A DNA stretch of 64,000 nt from Verrucomicrobiia bacterium (GTDB lineage Bacteria; Verrucomicrobiota; Verrucomicrobiia; Limisphaerales; JADLHS01): NCBI GenBank assembly GCA_026125285.1, contig JAHCLO010000027.1, positions 1-64,000 of the forward strand, read 5' to 3'. The notes under the pieces were generated by a model that did not search any database, was not told the origin of the DNA, and saw only the letters and a list, made by a program, of their open reading frames with translations. This document shows positions 42,620 through 51,696 of the stretch, in pieces. Every line of letters begins with the position of its first letter. Within the stretch, counting starts at the first letter, position 1. The position numbers and the translations under genes are program-made.

Positions 42620-44029
42620 GTGACTACACAAAGCGCTCCATCTATACTCTGCTCCTCTACGGGTGTGAAGTCACCTAGTTGTAGCCAAAGCCATCCGGGT
42701 TCTCGCGCAAACGACGAGTCGAAGCGAGTTTTGCTTTTGGGCGCGGGCTTCTCCACGCGCAACCTGGGTGTCTGGGCCCTTGCTTCGAGTGCAATCGCCG
42801 CAGTGCTGAATAGGTATCCCAAGGCGCAAATCCAATTGCTTGATTATGAGCGGCAGCCGGCATCCCATTCTGTGAAGCACCCAGGGGGCATTGCCACAGT
42901 GGAACTGGTGAATATTCGTTTCTCCAAGAAGATTTGGCTGCCTAACAGCATTGTCCGCCTTCTCCTGACCGCCGCATTCCTGAGGTTGATGCCGTTCCAA
43001 AGGGTGCGAACCCGTATCATCGAAGCAAATCCTTGGTTGAAAGCGGTAGCGCAGGCCGACCTTGTGGGGTCAATTGCCGGCGGTGACAGCTTTAGTGATA
43101 TTTATGGATTAGGACGACTCCTCTATGTAGCCCTTCCCCAGGTGCTGGTGTTACTCCTCGCGAGGCCGCTCGTCTTGCTTCCGCAGACTCTCGGGCCTTT
43201 CACTAGCACCCCCGCAAGAGCCATTGCCCGTTACATCTTGCGGCGCGCAGCGATCGTCTATGCGCGGGATTGTGACAGCCTGGACGATATCAAACCGTTA
43301 TTGGGTCAAGAAACCTCGAATTGTCGTCCCGCCTATGACATGGCTTTCGCTTTGGAGCCCGTTGCACCGTCCGCTTCGTTGTTTGCTGCTTTGAACGAAC
43401 TGGAACACTGCCGACCGCTCGTAGGATTGAATGTGAGCGGACTGCTCTGCAAGGGAGGATACAATGGCCGCAACATGTTCGGCCTCAAACATGAATACTG
43501 TGACTTGATTCGCCACATCATCCGGGACTTCGTTCACCAGGGCGCTCATGTAGTCCTCGTCCCGCATGTTCTCGGAACTGCACCCAATTCGGAAAGCGAT
43601 GTAGTGGCTTCACTCATGCTTCACCGTCAACTCACTCATGAATGCAGCGGGCGATTGCACTTGCTGAATGGGGACTATGATCACCAGCAAATCAAGCATG
43701 TGATTGGGAAATGTGACTTCTTCGTCGGCTCGCGCATGCATGCCTGTATTGCGGCGCTTTCTCAGTGTGTACCCGCTGTCGGCCTCGCGTACAGCCGCAA
43801 ATTCAGAGGGGTCCTCGGGTCTATCGGGGTAGCAGACCTCGTTATTGATCTAAGTGACAATGACATCCAGGAAGTCCGGAAACAGGTCCAAGATATTTAC
43901 AGCCGAAAACACCTTGTACGTACGCAACTCGAACAAAACATACCTGGAGTCAAGAGTTCCGTACTGAGTCTATTCTCTGAAGCAACCCAGAACGGGATGT
44001 CCTATCATGCAGGAGCCAGCTACCCCTGA
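42620..44029 (+). CDS. Polysaccharide pyruvyl transferase
   Basis: 469 residues from GTG 42620, placed directly after the upstream TGA; ATG 42545 would overlap the previous gene by 74 bp. Core features: VLLLGAGFSTRNLGVWALASSA, GGDSFSDIYG, VLLPQTLGPF, VYARDCDSL, VLVPHVLG, FVGSRMHACIAALSQCVPAV and LAYSRKFRGVL. It adds a pyruvate ketal to a sugar of the repeat unit using phosphoenolpyruvate, giving the polymer acidic groups. In many loci it is accompanied by the FrhB-like Fe-S protein, as here at 46935. Confidence 0.9.
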   Translation: MTTQSAPSILCSSTGVKSPSCSQSHPGSRANDESKRVLLLGAGFSTRNLGVWALASSAIAAVLNRYPKAQIQLLDYERQPASHSVKHPGGIATVELVNIRFSKKIWLPNSIVRLLLTAAFLRLMPFQRVRTRIIEANPWLKAVAQADLVGSIAGGDSFSDIYGLGRLLYVALPQVLVLLLARPLVLLPQTLGPFTSTPARAIARYILRRAAIVYARDCDSLDDIKPLLGQETSNCRPAYDMAFALEPVAPSASLFAALNELEHCRPLVGLNVSGLLCKGGYNGRNMFGLKHEYCDLIRHIIRDFVHQGAHVVLVPHVLGTAPNSESDVVASLMLHRQLTHECSGRLHLLNGDYDHQQIKHVIGKCDFFVGSRMHACIAALSQCVPAVGLAYSRKFRGVLGSIGVADLVIDLSDNDIQEVRKQVQDIYSRKHLVRTQLEQNIPGVKSSVLSLFSEATQNGMSYHAGASYP

Positions 44030-44502
44030 GTCGTGACCATCGAATCGGGCAGGTGAGCTTCGTATCGAGTCTCACCGCCGATCCGAAGATTGTTGTGTCT
44101 TGGGTCAGAACCAATCCAATCAAGAGACAATACCTACCCTCAGATCGCTATCTTTAGGGTCTTCGCGTCAACGTCTCACATTACCGCCGGATTGGTGGAG
44201 ATGGAGCTTTTTCGTTAAGATGTAGTGTTTTTGAAATGGAGATGAGAGGCAGGCAAATTAACCCCATAATGCCGCGGCACAGCGATTGCTCCATCTTTGG
44301 CATGAATTTGAAGTTGCCTGATTTGATTCCGCAGTCCTCCTCGATGATTTCAACAGTTCACGACTCCGTCTCGGCGTTTTGCTATAAGCCTGAACAACTC
44401 CACACGTTCTCTGCCGACTCGATTGAGCCTAACAACCCGGAGATGGAGTGTGGCAGCAATCGTGTCACGTTGCCACCAATCCACCACAGGGGGCGCTTTT
44501 CC
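44030..44502. other. Non-coding region, 473 bp, before the beta-helix protein
   Basis: No gene supported. The frame of the downstream protein stays open back to ATG 44236, but that 89-residue extension has no family content and would hide the signal peptide. A 6-bp inverted repeat (GGTGAG at 44051 with CTCACC at 44070) is too weak to name. Confidence 0.5.
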
Positions 44503-46560
44503 ATGGCAAGGTCTTTTCTAGCCCTTCTACTCCTCTCTCCCGGCCTGCTTTCCGCCGCCACGCTCTACTGCGGGCCATCGTCCAGCGGCAATGGCAGCGG
44601 CAGCGATTTCAACAATCGCATGGCCCTGCCCAATACCACCGGCTTTGTGCGCGGCAACACCTACGTCATCATTGAGGGCAACTACGGTAGCAAGACCTTT
44701 TCCACCGCCGCCAGCGGCACTTCGGTCATCACCATTCGCAAGGGCAACGCCACGCAGGACAGCGCCGTGGCGGGCTGGGCCAGTTCGTTGGTGGACGGGC
44801 AGGCGATCTTCGGAGGCGGCATCACGTTCAGCACCAGCTATTGGATTTTCGACGGTGTGACCGGCGGCGGGCCGGGCAGTTGGACCAGTGGGCACGGTTT
44901 CCTCGTCACCATCACCGGCGGCGGCGGCAAGGGGATCATCCTGTCCAACGGACCTGACCAGATTCAGATTCGGCACACGGAAGTTTACAGCGTGCTGGGC
45001 ACGGACACGGAATCGGGCGAAGACGGCTTGTATGATCTCAACGGCTCGTCTTACATCACACTGGCTTATTGTTCGTTCCACGATTTCGGGCGCACCTGCA
45101 TCCTCACGCGCAACGCGGACCATTGGCTGGCGGAGTATTGCTACTTTGCCCGCAACTCCTCCAGCGCCGCGCAACACTCGGAAGGCTGGTCGGATCAGGA
45201 AAGCGATGACATGGTGGTGCGCTACAATTTCTTTGAAACCATCGAGGGCACGGCGTTCATCGCCTGGCTGGGCGCGGACAAGACGGTGAATCGCTGGGAG
45301 ATTTACGGCAACGTCTTTTGGAAAACCCGGTCGGAGGGTGTCAGTGGCGTCTTGCGCACGCGCACCGGCAACACGGCCAACAACATGAAGATTTACAACA
45401 ACACCATTGCCAACGTGGACATCGGCAGCGAGGCGGGGGTGTATATCAACTTCGGCAGTGGCAACACGGTTTACAACAACATCAGTTACAACAGCCGTCC
45501 ATTCAATGTGGCCGGCGCCACCGCGGCGAACAATCTCACGGCCAGCAGCGGCAGCATCTTTGTGAACGCCGGCAGCGGCGATTTTCGATTGAGTGGCGCC
45601 AGTGCTGGCGGTTCGCTGGGCAGTGGTTACAACAGCACAGATGCTTATGGCAACACGCGCGGCGCGGACGGCACTTGGGATCGGGGCGCGTATGAATACA
45701 CGTCGGGAGGAGGCGCGTCAGCACCGATCGTCACAAGCCAACCCTTGAGCACGACCGTTGCCGCCGGGCAAACCGCCACCTTCTCGGTCACGGCGACCGG
45801 TTCCTCGCCCATGTCTTACCAGTGGCAGCGCAACGGTGACAATATCTCGGGCGCGATGGCCTCCACGTATACGACGCCGGCTACGACAGCTTCGGACAAC
45901 GGGGCGACCTTCCGCGCAGTAGTCAGCAATTCCGGGGGCAGTGTGACCAGCGCCGTTGCGACACTGACGGTTAGCACCCAACCAAACGCTTCACCGACAG
46001 TACAAATCACGAGCCCTTCGAGTGGCGCTAACTTCACGTCACCTGCTACGATTACATTCGAGGTGAGTGCTGCGGATGCCGATGGCACGATCGCAAAGGT
46101 CGAGTTTTTCAATGCTGGAACGAAGTTGGGTGAGGATAGCAGCAGCCCCTACGCATTCATTTGGAGTGGAGTGGCTGTGGGTTCCTACAATTTGACGGCA
46201 ACCGCCACTGACAATCTGGGTGCCGCGACGACATCCAGCGTGATTTCCATAACTGTGGACCAATCTCCACCGACAGGGCAATTCAACATTGGTGACCAAG
46301 TCGTGGTGACGTCCGAACCATCGCTGCGAGTTCGATCCACCCCGGAAGTGGCCGGTACCATCCTTGGGACTCAGCCGTATCAAGCGGTTGGCACGATCGT
46401 TTCGGGTCCCGTGAGCGCGGATGGGTTCATCTGGTGGCAGGTTGACTATGCCAGTTCTCCAGACGGCTGGTCAATTGAGGGTGATGGTACGACTTTCTTC
46501 CTAGACTCTGCTCCACCGCCCCCCAGCCCACCTAGCATTCCCAGAGTGGTGCTGAACTGA
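44503..46560 (+). CDS. Secreted beta-helix protein with Ig-like and SH3-like domains
   Basis: 685 residues from ATG 44503, chosen because MARSFLALLLLSPGLLSAA is a clean signal peptide, with a GGGGGCG purine run just upstream. Residues 20-400 form a parallel beta-helix (repeats such as MKIYNNTIANVD, TVYNNISYNSRPF). An Ig-like domain follows (PIVTSQPLSTTVAAGQTATF), then a cadherin/Ig-type domain (PTVQITSPSSGANFTSPATI, AKVEFFNAGTKLGEDSSSPY) and a C-terminal SH3-like domain (PSLRVRSTPEVAGTILG). It may be a lyase or binding protein for the polysaccharide made here; no catalytic residues can be assigned. Confidence 0.85.
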   Translation: MARSFLALLLLSPGLLSAATLYCGPSSSGNGSGSDFNNRMALPNTTGFVRGNTYVIIEGNYGSKTFSTAASGTSVITIRKGNATQDSAVAGWASSLVDGQAIFGGGITFSTSYWIFDGVTGGGPGSWTSGHGFLVTITGGGGKGIILSNGPDQIQIRHTEVYSVLGTDTESGEDGLYDLNGSSYITLAYCSFHDFGRTCILTRNADHWLAEYCYFARNSSSAAQHSEGWSDQESDDMVVRYNFFETIEGTAFIAWLGADKTVNRWEIYGNVFWKTRSEGVSGVLRTRTGNTANNMKIYNNTIANVDIGSEAGVYINFGSGNTVYNNISYNSRPFNVAGATAANNLTASSGSIFVNAGSGDFRLSGASAGGSLGSGYNSTDAYGNTRGADGTWDRGAYEYTSGGGASAPIVTSQPLSTTVAAGQTATFSVTATGSSPMSYQWQRNGDNISGAMASTYTTPATTASDNGATFRAVVSNSGGSVTSAVATLTVSTQPNASPTVQITSPSSGANFTSPATITFEVSAADADGTIAKVEFFNAGTKLGEDSSSPYAFIWSGVAVGSYNLTATATDNLGAATTSSVISITVDQSPPTGQFNIGDQVVVTSEPSLRVRSTPEVAGTILGTQPYQAVGTIVSGPVSADGFIWWQVDYASSPDGWSIEGDGTTFFLDSAPPPPSPPSIPRVVLN

Positions 46561-46934
46561 CTGGAATCGACGGCATCAATCTGGGGCTTCAGACGGTGAG
46601 GAAGCTCGCTTGCGGAGAGCGGTTAGAGAAACCTCAGCGAAGTTGGTGTGGCGAACTTCTGACCAGTCATCACCATGCCAAAGTCCTTTGCAGGTTCAAC
46701 CGGTGCATCGGTCTCGAGTTCCCTCTAAACAGTGGATACCGGCGGAAGTCAGTTAGTGGTTCTTTGTGAACTGGCTTCCAAAAGCAGTTGGCGATTGACA
46801 GTTCAATGATCTGGTTTCGCTGCCCCTCGACCGATGCAACCATTTGAGCGTGGTTGAGTGTAAAATTCAGTTCGTATACTGTCCCAGGTGAGCGCTAAGT
46901 TGGAACCTAACTTCGATTACCTGCCCTACCCTGG
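46561..46934. other. Intergenic region, 374 bp
   Basis: No frame with protein-family resemblance on either strand. Holds a candidate promoter at 46853-46880. The rest could be decayed sequence; nothing else is recognised. Confidence 0.5.
46853..46880 (+). promoter_or_regulatory. Candidate promoter before the FrhB-like gene
   Basis: A good -10 box TATACT (46875-46880) is preceded by GTTGAG (46853-46858) with 16-base spacing, about 55 bp before the ATG at 46935. The -35 match is partial. Confidence 0.35.
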
Positions 46935-48236
46935 ATGATGCACCGCATTCGTACGATATCTGACATCGTTGACTGGCGCTTGTGTTTGGGCTGCGGCGTC
47001 TGCGCCTATATTTGTCCCGAACGGAGAGTGAGCCTGTTGGACTTTGTGGAGGAAGGCATCCGCCCGGTTGTAGAATCCAACGACTGTGGCTCTTGCCGGG
47101 TTTGTCTCGAGGTATGCCCAGCCTTTGAGAATGACCACACCGAGATCAATTCCGTTCCCGGCTTGATAGAGGAGCTCAAACCGTATTGTGGTCCGGTCCT
47201 GGAGATTTGGGAGGGATACGCTGCTGATTCGGAAATCCGGCACCGGGGTTCCTCCGGCGGTTTGCTCACGGCTCTTGCTTTGTATTGCCTGGAGCGGCAG
47301 GCCATGCCCGGCGTGCTTCACATTGGCAGCGACCCTAATGACCCATTAAGAAACAAGACCAGAATGAGCAAGAATCGGGCGGACCTAATGGCGAAGACCG
47401 GTTCGCGCTACGCGCCAGCCGCCGCCTGCGACAGCCTGCACTTGATCGAGGCCGCAGCAGGACCTTGCGTGTTCATCGGCCAGCCAAGCGAAGTGACTGC
47501 CCTGAGAAAGGCAGAACGTTTGCGACCGGCTCTGTCGGCAAAGATTGGACTGGCCCTTTCGTTCTTTTGTGCCGGATCCCCAGCTCGCAGAGGGACGCTT
47601 GAACTGTTGAAATCCATGGGAGTGAAGCCCGACGAAGTCAGTGACGTCCGCTACCGGGGAAATGGCTGGCCAGGGATGTTTGCAGTCACGCTCAAAGGAC
47701 AATCGCAACCTTCCCACTTTCGGACTTACACGGAATCTTGGCGGTTCATGCAAGCGTACCGTCCATTCTCCGTGCATCTTTGCCCGGATGGGACGGGAGA
47801 AGACGCCGACATTTCTTGCGGCGATCCGTGGTACCGGGAGGTCAAGGACGGCGAGGGTGGGAGTTCACTTGTCGTCGTGCGCACGGAAACCGGCCGCCGG
47901 ATTCTGCGGGGCGCGATGGAGGCCGGATATGTGCAGGCTGAACCCGCCGAGACCTGGAAACTACTGCGTTCGCAGAACAATCTATTTGAAAAGCGGGGAG
48001 CGATTGGGGGGCGTGTGGCAACCATTCGGGCATTCGGACTGCCAGTGCCAAAACTCAAAGGATTCTCCCTGATGCAGAATTGGTGGCGGCTATCGTTTAA
48101 GGACAAGCTTCGTTCAACTGCGGGAACCATCAGGCGGATTATTTCCCGGCGATATTATCGCCGACGGAATCTGGATGCGACCCGAGTTGGCATGGATAAC
48201 GGAGGGGACTTGGACTCCGTTTTCAGGATTGATTGA
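46935..48236 (+). CDS. FrhB-like protein with two [4Fe-4S] clusters (coenzyme F420 hydrogenase/dehydrogenase beta family)
   Basis: 433 residues; ATG 46935 and 46938 are equivalent starts. Ferredoxin motifs CLGCGVCAYICP (16-27) and CGSCRVCLEVCP (about 52-63) bind two [4Fe-4S] clusters. The FrhB N- and C-terminal domains follow (RGSSGGLLTALALYCLE, FIGQPSEVTALRKAE, DISCGDPWYREVKDGEGG). Family members in capsule loci pair with pyruvyl transferases, but the reaction is not established; this organism is not expected to use F420. Its stop overlaps the next start. Confidence 0.88.
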   Translation: MMHRIRTISDIVDWRLCLGCGVCAYICPERRVSLLDFVEEGIRPVVESNDCGSCRVCLEVCPAFENDHTEINSVPGLIEELKPYCGPVLEIWEGYAADSEIRHRGSSGGLLTALALYCLERQAMPGVLHIGSDPNDPLRNKTRMSKNRADLMAKTGSRYAPAAACDSLHLIEAAAGPCVFIGQPSEVTALRKAERLRPALSAKIGLALSFFCAGSPARRGTLELLKSMGVKPDEVSDVRYRGNGWPGMFAVTLKGQSQPSHFRTYTESWRFMQAYRPFSVHLCPDGTGEDADISCGDPWYREVKDGEGGSSLVVVRTETGRRILRGAMEAGYVQAEPAETWKLLRSQNNLFEKRGAIGGRVATIRAFGLPVPKLKGFSLMQNWWRLSFKDKLRSTAGTIRRIISRRYYRRRNLDATRVGMDNGGDLDSVFRID

Positions 48237-49555
48237 ATTTGAACGCGGTCGCCACAGTTTTCCTCGTGGTTTGCTCGATCGGTGTCTTGATTGTGCCGCG
48301 GCGCTGGGCCCTCGCGCCGCTCTTGGCAGGCGCATGCTATATGACGCTTGGTCAGGGGTTCAATCTAGGACCTTTCAATTTTACCGTTATTCGAGTGTTG
48401 ATTCTGGTTGGTGCCGTCCGGATTCTCTTTCGCCAAGAGCGCATTATCGGGCGGATGAATCGGCTTGATTGGGGGATAGTCGCATTCGGATTATGGGCGA
48501 TAATCAGCAGTGCGTTTCATCAAGCCGGGGAAGACGGTAATCCGTGGGTTTATCGATTAGGACTCGCGTATAACACATGCGGAATATATTTTCTAACTCG
48601 GGTCTGGTGCCGCTCAAAAGATGATGTGGTGTGCGTGATTAGAGTTCTCGCATTTTTGTTGGCGCCTTTGGCATTGGAGATGGCGGCAGAGAAGATCACA
48701 GCCCGCAACTTCTTTTCGGTGCTGGGCGGAGTTCCCCCGACCCCACCTATTCGAGATGGCAGCCTTCGTGCGATGGGTCCCTTTGGTCACCCGATCCTTG
48801 CTGGGACTGTTGGGGCCGTTTGTTTTCCACTGATCTGCGGAATTCTGCGCACGCACCGCGCGGTAGCGGTGATTGGGCTTTCCGCCTGTACTCTCATAGT
48901 GTTCGCCTCTTCCTCAAGCGGCCCGATCATGAGCGCTTTCGCAGGCGCATTTGCATTGATCATGTGGCGGTTTCGCCACCTGACTCGACTCGCGCGGATA
49001 GGAGCCGTGGCTTGCTACGTTCTTTTGGATATCGTCATGAAGGCCGAACCATATTATTTATTGGCGCGAATTGACATTAGCGGAGGAAGCACGGGTTGGC
49101 ACCGTGCCGAACTCATTGACTCTGCGATACGCCATTTGAATGAGTGGTGGCTTGGAGGTACTGACTACACTCGGCATTGGATGCCAACTGGCGTAAGTTG
49201 GAGCGCGAATCATACAGATTTGACGAACCATTACATAAAGATGGGTGTGCTGGGAGGGCTGCCTTTGATGTTGCTGTTCATCTTTCTGCTTTGGACGGCG
49301 TTTCGATTCATCGGAGAAACATTGCATGCAGAGCCGGAGATTTCCGCCTCCGAGAGCTTCTTCGTTTGGTGTCTGGGGGCTGCGTTGTTTGCTCACGTTG
49401 CCACGTGTATTTCGATCACCTACTTCGACCAGTCCTTTATTTTCGTTTACATCACGTTCGCTGTTATTGGCAGCATGAGGGCTACAAGGGGAGACGCAAT
49501 GGGAGATAATTCGGAATCCTCCGACGACGTCGCACTTGAACCTTCTAGCGTATGA
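48233..49555 (+). CDS. O-antigen polymerase/ligase-like membrane protein (Wzy-type)
   Basis: 440 residues from TTG 48233, overlapping the previous TGA; TTG 48239 is an alternative. About ten membrane helices are visible (VATVFLVVCSIGVLIVPRRW, LIVFASSSSGPIMSAFAGAF, LGGLPLMLLFIFLLW). A large periplasmic loop (WWLGGTDYTRHWMPTGVSWS, then NHTDLTNHYIKMG) holds the Arg/His/Asn-rich segment characteristic of the O-antigen polymerase family (Wzy_C). It probably joins repeat units in the periplasm. Overlaps the next gene by 4 bp. Confidence 0.85.
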   Translation: MNLNAVATVFLVVCSIGVLIVPRRWALAPLLAGACYMTLGQGFNLGPFNFTVIRVLILVGAVRILFRQERIIGRMNRLDWGIVAFGLWAIISSAFHQAGEDGNPWVYRLGLAYNTCGIYFLTRVWCRSKDDVVCVIRVLAFLLAPLALEMAAEKITARNFFSVLGGVPPTPPIRDGSLRAMGPFGHPILAGTVGAVCFPLICGILRTHRAVAVIGLSACTLIVFASSSSGPIMSAFAGAFALIMWRFRHLTRLARIGAVACYVLLDIVMKAEPYYLLARIDISGGSTGWHRAELIDSAIRHLNEWWLGGTDYTRHWMPTGVSWSANHTDLTNHYIKMGVLGGLPLMLLFIFLLWTAFRFIGETLHAEPEISASESFFVWCLGAALFAHVATCISITYFDQSFIFVYITFAVIGSMRATRGDAMGDNSESSDDVALEPSSV

Positions 49556-50343
49556 ACTGGGCGCTGATTGCTGCGGTGAATGATGGAATGGTTCTGAAGA
49601 ACACCCTCCTGAATTCGCCAGATGTAAGAGAGATGAAACAAGTTATTCTGAGAACGGGATTTTCTTCGGCATCAACAGCCTACAATTCAGCCTTGGATGA
49701 ATGCCAAGGCGATGTTGCGATACTCGCTCACCAGGATGTTTACCTACCGCCCGGGTGGCTGAGTCGCCTGCACCAATCAATTTCTATCGTTGAGTCAATT
49801 GACCGAGATTGGGGGGTTTTAGGTATGTTTGGCATTGACCTCGCCGGCAACCATTGCGGTTACATCTACTCGACTGGACTTGGGAGGACTTTCGGAAAAC
49901 CGAGCCAATTCCCAACCCAAGTTGTGTCAATAGACGAAATGGTGATTGTCGTCCGTACCGGCACCGGGTTGCGCTTTGATTCCAGCTTGCCGGGGTATCA
50001 CCTTTATGGAACGGATATCTGCCTCGAGGCGAATCGGCTTGGATTGTCAACCTTCGTAACATCCAACTTTTGCATACATAATAGCAACGGATTGCGCTGT
50101 CTGCCGGGTGCCTTTTGGAAGGCGTACGGCTACATGAAGCGAAAGTGGAGACCTGTGCTTCCGATCAAGACAACTTGTATAACGATTGCTCCGGGTTATG
50201 GCCAAGTAATTCGAAAGAGAGTGTTCGGTTGGTTGCAGACGGCGGTGGAGAGGACCGGAGTTGGTGTTAGAGTAAGCGACCCTGCAGAGTTGTACCGGCG
50301 GCTCACTGCGAGCGGCGAGATCGTGGCGCCAGACCTGGTTTAG
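49552..50343 (+). CDS. StrF-like glycosyltransferase (GT2-like)
   Basis: 263 residues from ATG 49552. It has the pattern of the short GT2-like family typified by StrF: INSxD-type start NWALIAAVNDGMVLKNTLLN, TGFSSASTAYNSALDECQGD, VAILAHQDVYLPPGWLSRL, then WGVLGMFGIDLAGNHCGYIY and FDSSLPGYHLYGTDICLEA. The HQDVYLP motif replaces a DxD and probably binds the donor. Translationally coupled to the polymerase gene (ATGA overlap). Confidence 0.82.
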   Translation: MNWALIAAVNDGMVLKNTLLNSPDVREMKQVILRTGFSSASTAYNSALDECQGDVAILAHQDVYLPPGWLSRLHQSISIVESIDRDWGVLGMFGIDLAGNHCGYIYSTGLGRTFGKPSQFPTQVVSIDEMVIVVRTGTGLRFDSSLPGYHLYGTDICLEANRLGLSTFVTSNFCIHNSNGLRCLPGAFWKAYGYMKRKWRPVLPIKTTCITIAPGYGQVIRKRVFGWLQTAVERTGVGVRVSDPAELYRRLTASGEIVAPDLV

Positions 50344-50477
50344 TCATGCTGCCGGTGGCTGCTGCTGGGCGGGGAACTTCTGGAATCAGGTAGGTTGCGT
50401 TTGAAGTGCGATTTCTTTCTGTTCTGCCGTAGTTCCTTTCGCCTGGGATTTGTCTGTCCAAGTAATTAGTCAAGCGT

Positions 50478-51662
50478 ATGGTTGACTCCACCCCCAAATT
50501 GTTGTTTCTCAACCATGCCGCCACACGGAATGGCGCTTCGATTCTGTTGCTCGCATTTCTGCGCTGGCTGGGGCAAAATACTAAGTTTACTTTGGAGGTG
50601 CTCACAACTTCGGGAGGGCCGTTAGTGGATGACTTCCGCGCGGTCGCCAAGATGCATCTTTGGCAGGGGCCAAGGATCCTGACTCAAGCGCTGCCCCAAA
50701 GATGGTCTCGATGGTTCCGGCCACGACTTGAACAAATGTTCCTGCGCGCCTTCTTAAAGGGGCGCAAGTATGATCTGATTTATGCAAACACGGCGGCAAC
50801 TGCGCCTGCTCTAATGGCGCTTCACCGCCGGACTCAAGCCGTTCTTTGGCACATACATGAGCTTCGCTACGCCCTGCGCGCAACCCTGTCTCCGCAGGTT
50901 AGCGCCCTGCTGCTGCCCAAGATTACCCGCTACATCGCCGCTTCCGAATCGGTGGCCGATACGCTCCGCGAGGATTACAGAGTGGAAGGCAGGAAGATTG
51001 ATTTAGTACACGAGTTCGTTGCAGTATCGCATCAGTCGGGTCAGGACCGCGCTCGCAATCGTGAAATAGTTCTGCGGGATTTTGGCTGGCCCGCAGAGGC
51101 CTTCGTTGTGGGTGGCTGTGGCGCACTGGGATGGCGGAAAGGGACGGATGTTTTCCTTCGAGTTGCCCAACTCCTTCGCAGCACTTACGGACTTGATCGC
51201 GCGCGCTTTCTTTGGGTTGGCGGGGGCGATGAAGGTGAGATGGAAAGCCTGAGGTTCAACCACGATCTCGAGTTGCTGGGACTTCGGGATCAATGCGTTC
51301 GAGTCCAGTCCACGGCCGAGGTGGGGCGTTACTATAGCGCGATGAATGTGTTTGCTCTGACCTCACGCGAAGATCCGTTCCCGTTGGTGATGCTCGAAGC
51401 TGGCGCGCACGAGCTGCCGCTCGTTTGTTTTGCCAACTCCGGGGGAGGTCCGGAATTCGCACGCAATGGAACAGGCCGCGTCGTTCCCTATCTCGATTTA
51501 GCAGCATTCGCCTCGGAATTGGCGACCCTGTTTGGAGAACCTTCCTTGTGCCAGCGGCTCGGAGCGGAGGCTGCTCGTCGCGTGCGAGAGCATCACACGG
51601 CTGAGAGCCAGTGTCCGAAGCTGTTGGCGAGCATGAAGCGTTGCCTTGAGGTCGCGCGATGA
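50478..51662 (+). CDS. Glycosyltransferase family 4
   Basis: 394 residues. GT-B fold: LLFLNHAATRNGASILLLAF (N-domain donor/acceptor cleft), LIYANTAATAPALMAL, VLWHIHELRYALRATL, then GGCGALGWRKGTDVFLRVAQ, RFLWVGGGDEGEME and the EX7E-type donor site LTSREDPFPLVMLEAGAHEL. It probably transfers a sugar to the growing lipid-linked oligosaccharide. A 134-bp gap separates it from the StrF-like gene. Confidence 0.9.
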   Translation: MVDSTPKLLFLNHAATRNGASILLLAFLRWLGQNTKFTLEVLTTSGGPLVDDFRAVAKMHLWQGPRILTQALPQRWSRWFRPRLEQMFLRAFLKGRKYDLIYANTAATAPALMALHRRTQAVLWHIHELRYALRATLSPQVSALLLPKITRYIAASESVADTLREDYRVEGRKIDLVHEFVAVSHQSGQDRARNREIVLRDFGWPAEAFVVGGCGALGWRKGTDVFLRVAQLLRSTYGLDRARFLWVGGGDEGEMESLRFNHDLELLGLRDQCVRVQSTAEVGRYYSAMNVFALTSREDPFPLVMLEAGAHELPLVCFANSGGGPEFARNGTGRVVPYLDLAAFASELATLFGEPSLCQRLGAEAARRVREHHTAESQCPKLLASMKRCLEVAR

Positions 51663-51696
51663 TGAGCAGAGGACGTCTCGATTTGAATCTGTAACC

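Noticed and set aside
44236..44502. 89-codon N-terminal extension of the beta-helix protein
   Set aside because: It would bury a clear signal peptide that starts at ATG 44503.
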